This document shows, one piece after another, positions 1-8,257 of a stretch of 64,000 bases of DNA (position 1 is its first letter; the number at the start of each line of letters is the position of its first letter). The notes beneath the pieces are model-generated. The model saw nothing but the letters and a program-made list of their open reading frames with translations. It was not told the origin of the DNA and made no database searches. Made by a program: the position numbers and the translations under genes. The DNA is from VGBK01 sp964354255 (lineage in GTDB: Bacteria > Actinomycetota > Acidimicrobiia > Spongiisociales > UBA11373), in NCBI GenBank assembly GCA_964354255.1, contig CAYGYX010000005.1, positions 1 to 64,000 of the forward strand. The letters run 5' to 3'.

Positions 1-182
1 CGCAGTCGCCGGGGCTGGTGCGGGGTTGGGAAGCGTCGTGGTCCCATCGGGTTCTCCGCCGCGCGCTATCGGTCGGATGAGTGACCGCCTTGAGTGGTTG
101 AAGCGGCCACTATTCGTAGCGAGGCGATGGCTGGGTTCCCCCGAGAAGGTCACTCTGGCGTGGCCAGGTAGGCGCACTGGGG

Positions 183-983
183 GTGCCGGAACGGATGAGC
201 GAAGGCGGGGAGCCATCGTGCTCCTGGTGGGGGGTGTTGGTGCTGGTGATGGCCGGGATGGCCGCGGCCCAGACCCTGCACGCTCCCCAGGTGGGCACGG
301 TTGCCCAATGTGATGGCCTTGTCACGTGGCACTTCGGTCACAATCAGATCGAGGCGACGTCCGGCACGATCACGGCCACATCCCTGAGCGCCGGGTCCGA
401 ATCGGTGAGCAATGGCCCGCCGTTCGAGTCGAATAGCCTTCACTACCGGGTGGAGACGCCCTCGGGCGACACCCTCCGGGGGGCGACAGACAACGTGCCG
501 GGGGGCAACCTGCTGCTTTCGCATTGGACCTGCGACCCGACATCGTCCAGTTTGAGTGCTCTTGGTTCAACGCCCTCGAGTTCGACCTCGTCTAGCTCGA
601 GGGCGTCCGACTCGACATCTTTCTCCACGTCGACCTCGACCTCGACGACTTCGTCTGTGTCGACTACCAGTACGACGCGGGCGACGACGATTGCGAAGAC
701 GACAACGACCTCCGAGGGCGAGACGACGACGACTGTGCTGGTGACGACCGCCCAGACTGCCGGCTCTCCGTCCCGTCGTCGATGTTGCCCTGCACCGGCG
801 GCGACTTGCTCGGTCACGGGCTGTCCCCCATTTCGACTTGATCCTCCTGGTGACCGGGGTTGCCCTGGTCCTGGCCGGTGGGGGGATCCTGGTCAGGAGC
901 TACTGGGTCGAGTAGAGACACCTTCGGGCACCCCTGAAGACCTGAGGCCCGGGCGATGGACTTGCCGCCCGGGCCTTGTCTAA
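183..983 (+). CDS. Secreted Thr/Ser-rich surface protein, probable frameshifted LPxTG protein
   Basis: As read, 266 residues: a hydrophobic signal peptide (about residues 17-29), a domain containing WHFGHNQIEATSG, then a Ser/Thr-rich stalk (about residues 115-195). The last ~70 residues look out of frame. In the other two forward frames lie LPCTGG (785-802) and, at 832-912, a hydrophobic stretch FDLILLVTGVALVLAGGG followed by a basic tail and TAG at 913. Stalk, LPxTG-like motif, membrane segment and charged tail are the usual order of a sortase substrate, so two one-base losses (near 771-785 and 821-833) would restore a wall-anchored protein ending at 915. No sortase is in the window. The function of the N-terminal domain is unknown. 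Confidence 0.55.
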   Translation: MPERMSEGGEPSCSWWGVLVLVMAGMAAAQTLHAPQVGTVAQCDGLVTWHFGHNQIEATSGTITATSLSAGSESVSNGPPFESNSLHYRVETPSGDTLRGATDNVPGGNLLLSHWTCDPTSSSLSALGSTPSSSTSSSSRASDSTSFSTSTSTSTTSSVSTTSTTRATTIAKTTTTSEGETTTTVLVTTAQTAGSPSRRRCCPAPAATCSVTGCPPFRLDPPGDRGCPGPGRWGDPGQELLGRVETPSGTPEDLRPGRWTCRPGLV

Positions 984-990
984 CCCTCCC

Positions 991-1060
991 CCGCGGCGGC
1001 GGGGGAGGGTTAGGGAGGGGGTTGCCTCCTCCGCGGCGGCGGGGGAGGGTTAGGGGGAGG
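991..1060. repeat. Two 40-bp-spaced G-rich repeats with G-quadruplex pattern
   Basis: The element CCGCGGCGGCGGGGGAGGGT is present at 991 and again at 1031. It runs into G5-A-G3-TTA-G3-A-G5 (1001-1021) and the variant G5-A-G3-TTA-G5-A-G3 (from 1041). The first G-run string recurs exactly at 19884-19904. It lies between the 3' ends of two converging genes. Confidence 0.7.
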
Positions 1061-1100
1061 GCAACCTCGTGAAGAGGCTGTTGCGCGGTGTCACCCCCTC

Positions 1101-1138
1101 TGCCCCTTCGGGGCAGCTCCCCCGCTGACGCGGGGGAG
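1101..1138. terminator. Paired hairpins after the CAP gene
   Basis: Two adjacent stem-loops: TGCCCC-ttc-GGGGCA (1101-1115) and CTCCCCCGC-tgac-GCGGGGGAG (1117-1138). They lie 8 bp past the stop of the reverse-strand CAP gene, so they probably end its transcript and perhaps that of the converging surface-protein gene. There is no U-tract. Confidence 0.5.
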
Positions 1139-1146
1139 ATAGAGAC

Positions 1147-2247
1147 TCAGCTCTCGCAGTCGATGAGAACGTCGCCGCTGCGACAGACGTCGGCCGTCCC
1201 CTCGCCGCCGTTCAGGGTGTCCTGCCCGTCCCCGCCGAAGAGGCGGTCGGTGCCGGCCTCGCCGAGCAGGCTGTCGCTGCCTCCACCGCCGCAGATGAGG
1301 TCGTTGCCTCCACCGCCGCGCACGAAGTCCTGGCCCCCGAGGGCCTGGATCACGTCGGCGCCGGGTGTGCCGACGATCCTGTCCGCCCGCGGAGTGCCCA
1401 GGATGGTCGGCTCCCGGCCCTGGCACAGGGCGTACTCGAACACCTGCCCTCGTGCCTGACCGGAGAGGAAGTCGACGCCCACGTTGTACCCGGCCACCCG
1501 GGCGACCGCGACCGCCGTCCCGTGGAACTGGCCTCCGGAGGCCCTGACGCGATAACGGCCGTTGGGCGCGGCGATGGCCCAGCTGCCGCCCGGCCCGCTG
1601 ATGGTGGAGCCCACTCCGGCGGCTGACACCCTCACTCCGGCCAGGCCCTCGCCGTGGTCCATGATGCCGTCGCCGTCCCGGTCGGAGAACACCACCCCGG
1701 TCAGGTAATTGACCGGATCACCGCTGCGGTAGGCGGTGTGGATGGCCCAGTAGTAGCCGTTGGCGGCCGCGCCGATCTGGCGGTGGGTGACGAAGCCCTC
1801 CTGTCCGAGGAGGTGATCGAGGTGGACCGAGCGCAAGCGGAAGAGCAGGCTCCAGGGAAAGGCCGTGTTCCCGGAGGTCAGCGACTCGATGTAGTTGGCA
1901 TGGTCCTCCCACCACACCGGGAGCGGGTAGCCGTAGTCCCGGGCTACCTCGTTCGGCCAGCGGCCGTCGGAGGAGACATGGGTGAAGGGAGCGCCGGCGG
2001 CGAGGTCCGCGGCCCGGAATGAGGCCGAGGCAGCGAGCGAACCGTCGATGGCCAGTGGGGGGCGGGGGAGGAGGCCGGTGCCGCTAAACCCCAGGGCGGC
2101 GGCGTAGGCGGCCGGGTCGCGGCGCGCAAGGTTGATCTCGTAAACCAGTTGCTGCTCCCGGTCCTGCCACGCGTCATCGGCGGCACCGGCCGTGGCCGGA
2201 ACCAGCAGCGTCGCGGCGGTGGCCAAAACGGCGATCGTCCGGCGCAT
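1147..2247 (-). CDS. Secreted CAP-domain protein with C-terminal RTX-type calcium-binding repeats
   Basis: A 366-residue exported protein. Residues 1-22 form a signal peptide ending near AGA. A CAP (SCP/PR1) domain follows, starting QQLVYEINLARRDP and including the FTHVSSDGRWPNEVARDYGY and HRQIGAAA/WAIHTAY blocks. Next is a short carboxypeptidase-regulatory/Cna-B-like segment with an EF-hand-like loop (DRDGDGIMDHGEG). The C-terminus holds about four GGxGxD nonapeptide repeats (GGGGNDLICGGGGSDSLLG), which bind calcium in known families. The ATG at 2245-2247 directly abuts an assembly gap, so its promoter and RBS cannot be seen. The substrate is unknown; bacterial CAP proteins have varied or unproven roles. 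Confidence 0.85.
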   Translation of the reverse strand: MRRTIAVLATAATLLVPATAGAADDAWQDREQQLVYEINLARRDPAAYAAALGFSGTGLLPRPPLAIDGSLAASASFRAADLAAGAPFTHVSSDGRWPNEVARDYGYPLPVWWEDHANYIESLTSGNTAFPWSLLFRLRSVHLDHLLGQEGFVTHRQIGAAANGYYWAIHTAYRSGDPVNYLTGVVFSDRDGDGIMDHGEGLAGVRVSAAGVGSTISGPGGSWAIAAPNGRYRVRASGGQFHGTAVAVARVAGYNVGVDFLSGQARGQVFEYALCQGREPTILGTPRADRIVGTPGADVIQALGGQDFVRGGGGNDLICGGGGSDSLLGEAGTDRLFGGDGQDTLNGGEGTADVCRSGDVLIDCES

Positions 2248-2347
2248 NNNNNNNNNNNNNNNNNNNNNNNNNNNNNNNNNNNNNNNNNNNNNNNNNNNNN
2301 NNNNNNNNNNNNNNNNNNNNNNNNNNNNNNNNNNNNNNNNNNNNNNN
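2248..2347. other. Assembly gap (100 N)
   Basis: Exactly 100 N. Unlike the two other gaps in the window, its flanks are not duplicates of each other, so real sequence of unknown length may be missing. It would hold the promoter region of the CAP gene and perhaps of the amidohydrolase that follows. Confidence 0.95.
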
Positions 2348-2405
2348 GCCACCGAGGGGATAGGCTGAGGGAGCCGTTGACGGTCCGGCGGCACGGAGGC
2401 AGCCC

Positions 2406-3629
2406 ATGACCCGAACCCTGTTCACCAACGCCCGCATCTTCGACGGCACCGGTTCGCCGGTGGCCGACGGCGACGTGGTGGTAGAGGACGGCCTGATCCG
2501 CGAGGTGGGCCGGGGCTTGGACGGCGACGAGGTAGTCGACCTCGTGGGACGGGGCCTGCTCCCCGGCCTGTTCGACTGCCACGTGCACGTGGCCTTCACC
2601 GACGTCGACCTCTGGCGCCACGTGCAGAAGCCGTTCTCGCTGGAGTTCTACGAGACGGCGCGCAACCTGCGAGCGACGCTGGAGGGGGGTATCACCACGG
2701 TGCGAGACGCCGGCGGCGCCGACCTGGGGACCAAGGCCGCTCTCGAGCAGGGCCTCATCGCCGGGCCTCGCATGCAGATCTCGCTGACCATGATCAGCCA
2801 GACCGGCGGCCACGCCGACGACTGGATGGCTTCGGGGCAGAGGGTGTCGCTGATGAGCGAGCATCCCGGTCGGCCGTCGGGCATCGTGGACGGTCCCGAG
2901 GAGATGCGTCGCAAGGTGCGGCAGCTGGTCCGGGGTGGCGCCGACGTCCTCAAGGTGGCCACCTCCGGCGGGGTGCTCTCACCCCGCGACGATCCCCGCC
3001 ACGCCCACTTTGCCCCCGACGAACTGGAGGTGCTGGTGAGAGAGGCGGCCGCTGCCGGCCGCTGGGTGATGGCGCACGCCCAGGGGGTGGAGGGGATCAA
3101 GAACGCCATCCGGGCCGGCATCCGCAGCATCGAGCACGGCATCTACCTGGACGACCAGGCCATCGACCTCATGTTGCAGCGGGGCACCTACCTCGTGCCC
3201 ACTCTGGTGGCCCCACTCGGGGTGCTGAAAGCGGCGGCGGCGGGAATGGCCATCGCCGAGGCGTCGCTGGCCAAGGCGCGCGAGGTCATCGACATCCACC
3301 GGGACTCCTTCCGTCGGGCGGTGGCGGCCGGGGTGAAGGTGGCGATGGGCACCGACAGCGGGGTGACTCCCCACGGACGCAACCTGGAGGAGCTGGCCCT
3401 CATGGGGCAGGGGGGGATGACCCCGGTTCAGGTGCTGGTGGCCACCACTCGGACCGCCGCCGAGCTCATGGGCGTGGAGCAGGACTCGGGCACCATCGAG
3501 GTGGGCAAGCGGGCCGACCTGGTGGTGGTCGACGGTGATCCGCTGGCTTTGGAGGAGATGGCCGATCGGGTCGTGGCCGTCTACCAGCAGGGCCGCCTCA
3601 CCGCCGGTGGGCTGCCGGGCCGCGGCTAG
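2406..3629 (+). CDS. Metal-dependent amidohydrolase (imidazolonepropionase/prolidase-like)
   Basis: A 407-residue cytosolic amidohydrolase-superfamily enzyme. The metal-binding HxH is at residues 59-61 (DCHVHV), followed by a candidate carbamylated-lysine region (LKVATSGGV), the second-metal histidines (MAHAQG and SIEHG) and the catalytic aspartate in MGTDSG. The C-terminal TIEVGKRADLVVVDGDPL closes the beta-sandwich domain typical of the group. Relatives hydrolyse Xaa-Pro dipeptides, imidazolonepropionate or cyclic amides; the substrate cannot be read from sequence. The ATG has a good RBS (GGAGG, 7 nt upstream). Confidence 0.88.
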   Translation: MTRTLFTNARIFDGTGSPVADGDVVVEDGLIREVGRGLDGDEVVDLVGRGLLPGLFDCHVHVAFTDVDLWRHVQKPFSLEFYETARNLRATLEGGITTVRDAGGADLGTKAALEQGLIAGPRMQISLTMISQTGGHADDWMASGQRVSLMSEHPGRPSGIVDGPEEMRRKVRQLVRGGADVLKVATSGGVLSPRDDPRHAHFAPDELEVLVREAAAAGRWVMAHAQGVEGIKNAIRAGIRSIEHGIYLDDQAIDLMLQRGTYLVPTLVAPLGVLKAAAAGMAIAEASLAKAREVIDIHRDSFRRAVAAGVKVAMGTDSGVTPHGRNLEELALMGQGGMTPVQVLVATTRTAAELMGVEQDSGTIEVGKRADLVVVDGDPLALEEMADRVVAVYQQGRLTAGGLPGRG

Positions 3630-3670
3630 GAGACCTGGAGCGCGGAGGCAGCAAGGGGCGAGACCTGCCC

Positions 3671-4108
3671 CTATGAGGTTTGGCGGTCGTGGACCGAGGC
3701 CTCGACCGACTGCACCCAAGCCAGCACGGCCCTCACCAACCCGAGGCCCGGGTCGGAGAGGGGCTCGCCTGTGTACTCGATCCGATTGCCGCGGAGTGAC
3801 GACTCGGCGGCCAGGGCTCGCCCTTCATAGCCGACGGTCGCCCGCTGCCGCTCCTCGGCGAAGCCCTCGGCCAGGTCGGTGTATCCCCAAGCCTCCAGCA
3901 TCTTGCGGCCGTCCTGGGGGCCGAGGGTGTGGGCCACCGCCAGCGCCTGTGAGGGACGGGGGGTCGATCGGTCGGCGGTGTAGGCGCGTATCGAGGAGGC
4001 GGAGACCCCTCCGGCGATCTCGGCGAGGCGGGCGGCGCTCCAGCCGTGGCGCCGCATGAAGAGGGCCAGCAAGGGCCCGGGGCTCTGATGCTGGTGCTCG
4101 GTACTCAC
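3671..4108 (-). CDS. Helix-turn-helix (XRE-like) protein
   Basis: A 145-residue protein with an N-terminal helix-turn-helix (about residues 12-62: LLALFMRRHGWSAARLAEIA, then SASSIRAYTADRSTPRP). The rest is a non-catalytic helical region with no recognised domain. The GTG at 4106-4108 is chosen because GGAGGA lies 4 nt upstream and the HTH begins just after it. It converges with the amidohydrolase gene and diverges from the yjbQ-like gene. Probably a DNA-binding regulator; the target is unknown. Confidence 0.7.
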   Translation of the reverse strand: MSTEHQHQSPGPLLALFMRRHGWSAARLAEIAGGVSASSIRAYTADRSTPRPSQALAVAHTLGPQDGRKMLEAWGYTDLAEGFAEERQRATVGYEGRALAAESSLRGNRIEYTGEPLSDPGLGLVRAVLAWVQSVEASVHDRQTS

Positions 4109-4331
4109 TGGTCCTCCCGGTTGAGTCCTCGAGCCGCCATGATACACAGGCGTGAAAGCGCTTACCCGGTGCCTGCCATCGGGGGGCAGTGACAGCGCAC
4201 GGCTCGCCATCTGTTGGCGCGATGCCGGGCGCAGCCTGCCCGGCGCTCGTCGCCCGAGTCGGCACTTGAGACTGCATTCGCCCCGTCCGCCACTAAGGTG
4301 GCGCCCGCCGGCGACCCTGGAGAACCGATCC

Positions 4332-4856
4332 GTGGACGAACATCTCAGCACCCGGCGCGCCCTGCGCCGGCCCGAGGGGACGACGACCGTCCTCGCCGCC
4401 ACCTCCGACCCCCGCATCCGCACCGAGGTGCTGCACTTCCACACCACGGGCAGCCTCGAGTTCTGGGACCTCACCGACCTGGTCCGCCGCGTGGTGGCGA
4501 CCTCCGGCGTGCGCCACGGCCAGGTGACGGTGCACACGCCGCACACCACCACCTCGCTGGTGGTGAACGAGGCGGAGAGCGGCTTCTTCAACGACTTCCG
4601 GCGCCTCATGCGCGAGACGGTGCCGGCAGAGCGCTACTACGAGCACGACGACCGTGAGCTGCGCACCGAGAACATCCAGGAGGACGAGCTGGTCAATGGG
4701 CACGCCCACTGCCGGCAGATGCTGGTGGGGGCCTCGTCGGTGACCCTGCCGGTAGTTGATGGAGAGGTGCTGCTCGGTACCTGGCAGCGGGTGATGTTCC
4801 TCGAGCTCGACCAGGCCCGCTTGCGGCGGGTGGCGATCCACTCCCAGGGGGCGTGA
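4332..4856 (+). CDS. YjbQ/UPF0047 family protein
   Basis: A 174-residue protein of the YjbQ family (secondary thiamine-phosphate synthase-like; UPF0047). Conserved blocks are TPHTTTSLVVNEAE, the NGHAHCRQMLVGASSVTLPV motif with its conserved His residues, and LGTWQRVMFLELD. The N-terminal extension to the GTG at 4332 is ~30 residues longer than many members but stays in frame with no better start; GGAG lies upstream. Members can weakly replace thiamine-phosphate synthase; the real role is unsettled. Confidence 0.85.
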   Translation: MDEHLSTRRALRRPEGTTTVLAATSDPRIRTEVLHFHTTGSLEFWDLTDLVRRVVATSGVRHGQVTVHTPHTTTSLVVNEAESGFFNDFRRLMRETVPAERYYEHDDRELRTENIQEDELVNGHAHCRQMLVGASSVTLPVVDGEVLLGTWQRVMFLELDQARLRRVAIHSQGA

Positions 4857-4927
4857 GGCCGCCCGGACTGCTGGACGGTGGGGTCCCAAGGCGAGCGGGC
4901 CGGCCACCGCCGACGTCGCCCCCCTTC

Positions 4928-6082
4928 TCAGCCTCTCCTTCCCAGCTCTCCCCAACGGTCGCCCGCGGCCAGGTCGATCACCGTCCAGGCCATGCCCAGC
5001 GCCCCGTCGCGCAAGGCGCGGTGCCCGTCGGCGGTCAGGGTGTGATCGGCGAACGCCTTCTGGTGGTTGGTCACCGGGGCGCAGTGCAGGTCGAGGTACG
5101 GGTGGATGGCGGGGACCACGTGGCTGACGTTTCCCATGTCGGTGGAGCCGGCGGTGGCCGGGTCGCGCTGCGCGCCCGGTACCAGGATGCGGCCCAGGGC
5201 ACGGGCATTGGCATCGAACAACCGGGTGAGCAACGGGTCGCTGACCAGGTCCTCGTACAGGTGGCCAACGTGGCTCACCTCCAAAGTGCACCCGGTGGCC
5301 GCCGCCGCCGCCTGGAAGCAGTCCATGACCCGGCCCGTGAACACCGCGAGGCGGGCCTTGGTGGCGGAGCGCACGTACCACTCCGAGCGGGTGTAGTCGG
5401 GGATGATGTTGGGGGCCTCCCCGCCGTGGGTGATGATGCTGTGGGTCTTGTCGGTGGGGTAGATGTGCTGGCGCAGAGCGGAGACGTTGGTGTAGGCCAG
5501 CACGAAGGCGTCGAGGGCGTTGCGCCCTTCCCAGGGGGAGGCGGCGGCGTGGGCGGTCTTGCCGTGGAACTCCGCCACCAGGTGATCGACCGCCAGGTGC
5601 GGCGGGTCGAGGGTGTCCTCGTCGGCCGGATGCACCATCATCGCCGCCGCCGCGCCGGTGAAGGCGCCGGCTTGGATCAAGTCCACCTTGCCGCCGATCC
5701 TCTCCTCGGCGGGAGTGCCGAGGACGGTGACCCGGCAGCCCAGCTCCTCCACCAGGGGCGCCAGGGCGAGCCCGGCGCCGATGGCGGCGGTGGCGATGAG
5801 GTTGTGGCCGCAGGCGTGGCCCACCCCGGGCAGGGCGTCCAGTTCGGCGCAGATGATCACCTCGGGGCCGCGGCTGCCGACGCGGGCGGCGAAGGCGGTC
5901 TCCAGGCCGTAGGCCGGGTACTCCACTTCGAAGCCGCGGGCGGAGAGGAAGCCGGCCAGGTGGCGGGAGGTCTCTCGCTCTTCGAAGGCGATCTCCGGGT
6001 GGTCGTACATCCACCGGCTGAGGGTTTGTAGATCGGGTTCCACCGCGGTGTAGTGCTGCTCGGCGCGAGCCTTGGCGTCCAT
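4928..6082 (-). CDS. M20-family amidohydrolase (AbgB/aminoacylase-like)
   Basis: A 384-residue zinc-dependent amidohydrolase. The AELDALPGVGHACGHN block carries metal ligands, and TPAEERIGGK and later HGGEAPNIIPDYT and STDMGNVSHVVPAIHPY are typical of the p-aminobenzoyl-glutamate/N-acyl-amino-acid hydrolase subgroup. A lid (dimerisation) domain lies at about residues 180-290. The start is the ATG at 6082, with GGGAGG 7 nt upstream. The gene diverges from the AhpD-like gene at 6149. It probably removes an acyl or aryl group from an amino acid; the substrate is unknown. Confidence 0.88.
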   Translation of the reverse strand: MDAKARAEQHYTAVEPDLQTLSRWMYDHPEIAFEERETSRHLAGFLSARGFEVEYPAYGLETAFAARVGSRGPEVIICAELDALPGVGHACGHNLIATAAIGAGLALAPLVEELGCRVTVLGTPAEERIGGKVDLIQAGAFTGAAAAMMVHPADEDTLDPPHLAVDHLVAEFHGKTAHAAASPWEGRNALDAFVLAYTNVSALRQHIYPTDKTHSIITHGGEAPNIIPDYTRSEWYVRSATKARLAVFTGRVMDCFQAAAAATGCTLEVSHVGHLYEDLVSDPLLTRLFDANARALGRILVPGAQRDPATAGSTDMGNVSHVVPAIHPYLDLHCAPVTNHQKAFADHTLTADGHRALRDGALGMAWTVIDLAAGDRWGELGRRG

Positions 6083-6148
6083 GTGCGTGCCTCCCTGGGC
6101 GAGTGGCGTCGGCGGCGACCGTAGCATTCCGGGAAGGAGGTAGGAGCG

Positions 6149-6505
6149 ATGGGACATTGGCACGACGTGGCCGCGGAGCTGTCCGGCCCGAGCCGCTCGC
6201 TGCGGCAGGCGATACCCGACACCTGGGGAGGCCTGGCCCAACTGCACCGTGAGGCCATGAAGGAGGGGGTGCTCTCGGCGGCTCTGAAGGAGGTCATCGC
6301 CCTGGTCATCGCGGTGAAAGCGGAGTGCGACGGGTGCATCACCTACCACGCGCGCGGGGCGGCCATGAAGGGAGCCACGCCGGAGCAGGTGGCCGAGGCC
6401 CTGGGAGTGGCTGTGCTCATGATGGGCGGCCCCGGCACGACCTGGGCGCCGCGCGCCTGGGAGGCCTACCAGGAGTACCGCGAGGAGCAGGCGGCTAAGA
6501 GCTGA
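6149..6505 (+). CDS. Carboxymuconolactone decarboxylase-family (AhpD-like) protein
   Basis: A 118-residue all-helical protein with the AhpD-type redox motif ECDGCITYHARGA (CxxC and proton-relay His at about residues 51-58). This marks the peroxidase-like branch rather than true carboxymuconolactone decarboxylases. An excellent RBS (AAGGAGGT, 7 nt before ATG) sets the start. It is followed after 8 bp by an FMN-binding protein gene, so they probably form an operon with a shared redox or detoxification role. Confidence 0.85.
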   Translation: MGHWHDVAAELSGPSRSLRQAIPDTWGGLAQLHREAMKEGVLSAALKEVIALVIAVKAECDGCITYHARGAAMKGATPEQVAEALGVAVLMMGGPGTTWAPRAWEAYQEYREEQAAKS

Positions 6506-6513
6506 GGCACGAT

Positions 6514-6972
6514 ATGGCGACCTGGGGAGAGTTCGCGGCGAGCGCCCCGGCACTAGCGGCGGCCGGGCGGCGGCTGATTTACCAGTACGGACCCGGCATG
6601 GGTTACCTGGCCACCGTGCGGCCGGACGGGGGGCCGCGGCTGCACCCCGTTTGCCCGGCGGTCACCGGGGGAGGGCTCTGGGTCTTTGTGGTGCCGTCGC
6701 CCAAAGGCTCCGACCTGGAGCGCGACGGCCGTTACGCCCTGCACGCTTTCCTCCCCGAAGAGGTCGAAGAGGAGTTCTACGTGACGGGCCGGGCCCGCCG
6801 GATCGACGACCCGGTCACCCGGCAGGAGGCGGCGGCCGCCTACCATGCCCCGGTGCCCGACGACCACACGCTCTTCGCCCTGGACGTAGAGCGGGTGCTG
6901 CACGCCGCCTACCGCTTCCGGGGGGACTGGCCTCCCGCCTACACCCGGTGGCCGGAGCCGGGAGAGGCCTAG
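6514..6972 (+). CDS. Pyridoxamine 5'-phosphate oxidase-family (flavin-binding) protein
   Basis: A 152-residue split-barrel protein. The N-terminal half has GMGYLATVRPDGGPRLHPVC followed by LWVFVVPSPKGSDLERDGRYALH, the flavin-binding layout of PNPOx-like and F420/FMN reductase families. The C-terminus ends in a short Arg/Tyr-rich segment. It probably binds FMN or F420; the substrate is not predictable. It lies 8 bp after the AhpD-like gene and 3 bp before lgt, so co-transcription is likely. Confidence 0.8.
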   Translation: MATWGEFAASAPALAAAGRRLIYQYGPGMGYLATVRPDGGPRLHPVCPAVTGGGLWVFVVPSPKGSDLERDGRYALHAFLPEEVEEEFYVTGRARRIDDPVTRQEAAAAYHAPVPDDHTLFALDVERVLHAAYRFRGDWPPAYTRWPEPGEA

Positions 6973-6975
6973 CCG

Positions 6976-8093
6976 ATGCTCGCTTCCATCCCCTCCCCGT
7001 CGTTCAGCGTCTTGGAGATCGGGCCGCTGAACATCCACATCTACGGCATCCTGATGGGCATCGCAGTGGCCACCGCCTACGTGCTCGTCGTGGGGCGCTA
7101 CCAGAAGTTCGGCGGGGAGAGGGCGGTGGCCGAGTCGGCCGGGTTCTGGGCCATCGTCATCGGCTTCGTAGGGGCCCGCCTGGCCTACGTGCTCCCCCGT
7201 CTTGGCGACTACACCAACGATTGGCTCGGGGTGTTCCGTATCTGGGAGGGAGGCATCGCCCTGTTCGGGGGCCTGACCTTCGGCACCGTCGCCGCCCTCT
7301 TCGTAGTGCATCGCCGCCGCGGCGACTTGCTCATGTTCACCGACGCGGCGGCGGTCGCCCTGCCCGCCGCCCAGGCCATCGGGCGGTGGGGCAACTACTT
7401 CAACCAGGAGCTGTTCGGGACGCCGACCTCCCTGCCCTGGGGCCTGGAGATCGACCCGGAGAACCGGCCGGCCCTCTACCCGGATGCCGAGACGTTCCAC
7501 CCCACCTTCCTGTACGAGATGCTGTGGAACATCGGGCTGATCGTGTTGCTGCTCTGGCTGGAGCGGCACCGCAAGCTGCGCCGGGGCACGGCCATCGCCC
7601 TCTACATGATCCTGTACTCGGTGGCCCGGTTCCTGCTGGAGTTGATCCGCACCGATTCCCCTTACCGCTTCTGGGGCTTGAGCCGCAACGGCTGGTTCTC
7701 GCTGCTGGTGATCCTGGCGGGCCTGGGGCTGCTCTGGTGGATCTATCGGCGGCGCCCGGCCGTCGAGGAGGCAGCGGCTGCGGCGGAGATCGGCGAGGCC
7801 GGTGAGCCTGTCGAGGANNNNNNNNNNNNNNNNNNNNNNNNNNNNNNNNNNNNNNNNNNNNNNNNNNNNNNNNNNNNNNNNNNNNNNNNNNNNNNNNNNN
7901 NNNNNNNNNNNNNNNNNTCGAGGAGGCAGCGGCTGCGGCGGAGATCGGCGAGGCCGGTGAGCCTGTCGAGGAAGAGGAGCCGGCCGCCGAGGCCGAGTCC
8001 GCCGCCGGCGCTGAGGCGGGGGCCGAGACGATCGTCGAGGGCTTCGACTCTGAGGTTGGCGAGACGGGCCCGTCGCCGGCCGGAGAGAGCTGA
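6976..8093 (+). CDS. lgt: Prolipoprotein diacylglyceryl transferase, with acidic C-terminal tail
   Basis: Lgt transfers diacylglycerol from phosphatidylglycerol to the lipobox cysteine of prolipoproteins. Seven membrane segments are visible, with the signature region AIGRWGNYFNQELFG and the HPTFLYE motif. The gene is interrupted by 100 N, but the sequence on each side of the N run is the same 55 bp. Merging the copies removes 155 bp, keeps the frame and gives 320 residues. The restored C-terminus is a Glu/Ala-rich acidic tail (about residues 260-320) absent from short Lgt proteins. Lipoproteins encoded at 24-28 kb are likely substrates. Confidence 0.92.
7763..7972. repeat. 55-bp duplicate flanking an assembly gap (scaffold artefact)
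   Basis: Positions 7763-7817 and 7918-7972 are identical 55-bp sequences separated by exactly 100 N (7818-7917). The same arrangement occurs at 48001-48210. Unmerged contig overlap explains both better than biology does, because collapsing the copies restores an open lgt. Confidence 0.9.
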
Positions 8094-8180
8094 GCTGTCG
8101 TTCTGTTCTCGCCCGTAAGGACGGGCGCAGAGGGGGCAGTACCGCGCCTCCGCCGCGTCGGGACCTTGCCCTCCCTCGAG

Positions 8181-8209
8181 CCCCCTCCCGGCTACAAGCC
8201 GGGAGGGGG
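8181..8209. terminator. Strong bidirectional hairpin between lgt and the SPFH gene
   Basis: A perfect 13-bp stem (CCCCCTCCCGGCT / AGCCGGGAGGGGG) with a 3-nt loop sits between the converging lgt and SPFH genes. An imperfect second hairpin (CCGCCCTTG...CAAGGCGG, near 8217-8240) follows. No U-tract is present. Confidence 0.65.
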
Positions 8210-8257
8210 AATCAGTCCGCCCTTGGGAAGCAAGGCGGGCATGGTGCCGGTCTGCGC

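Noticed and set aside
1..182. Possible upstream gene at the window edge
   Set aside because: Short frames in several phases without a continuing domain or RBS; nothing supportable.
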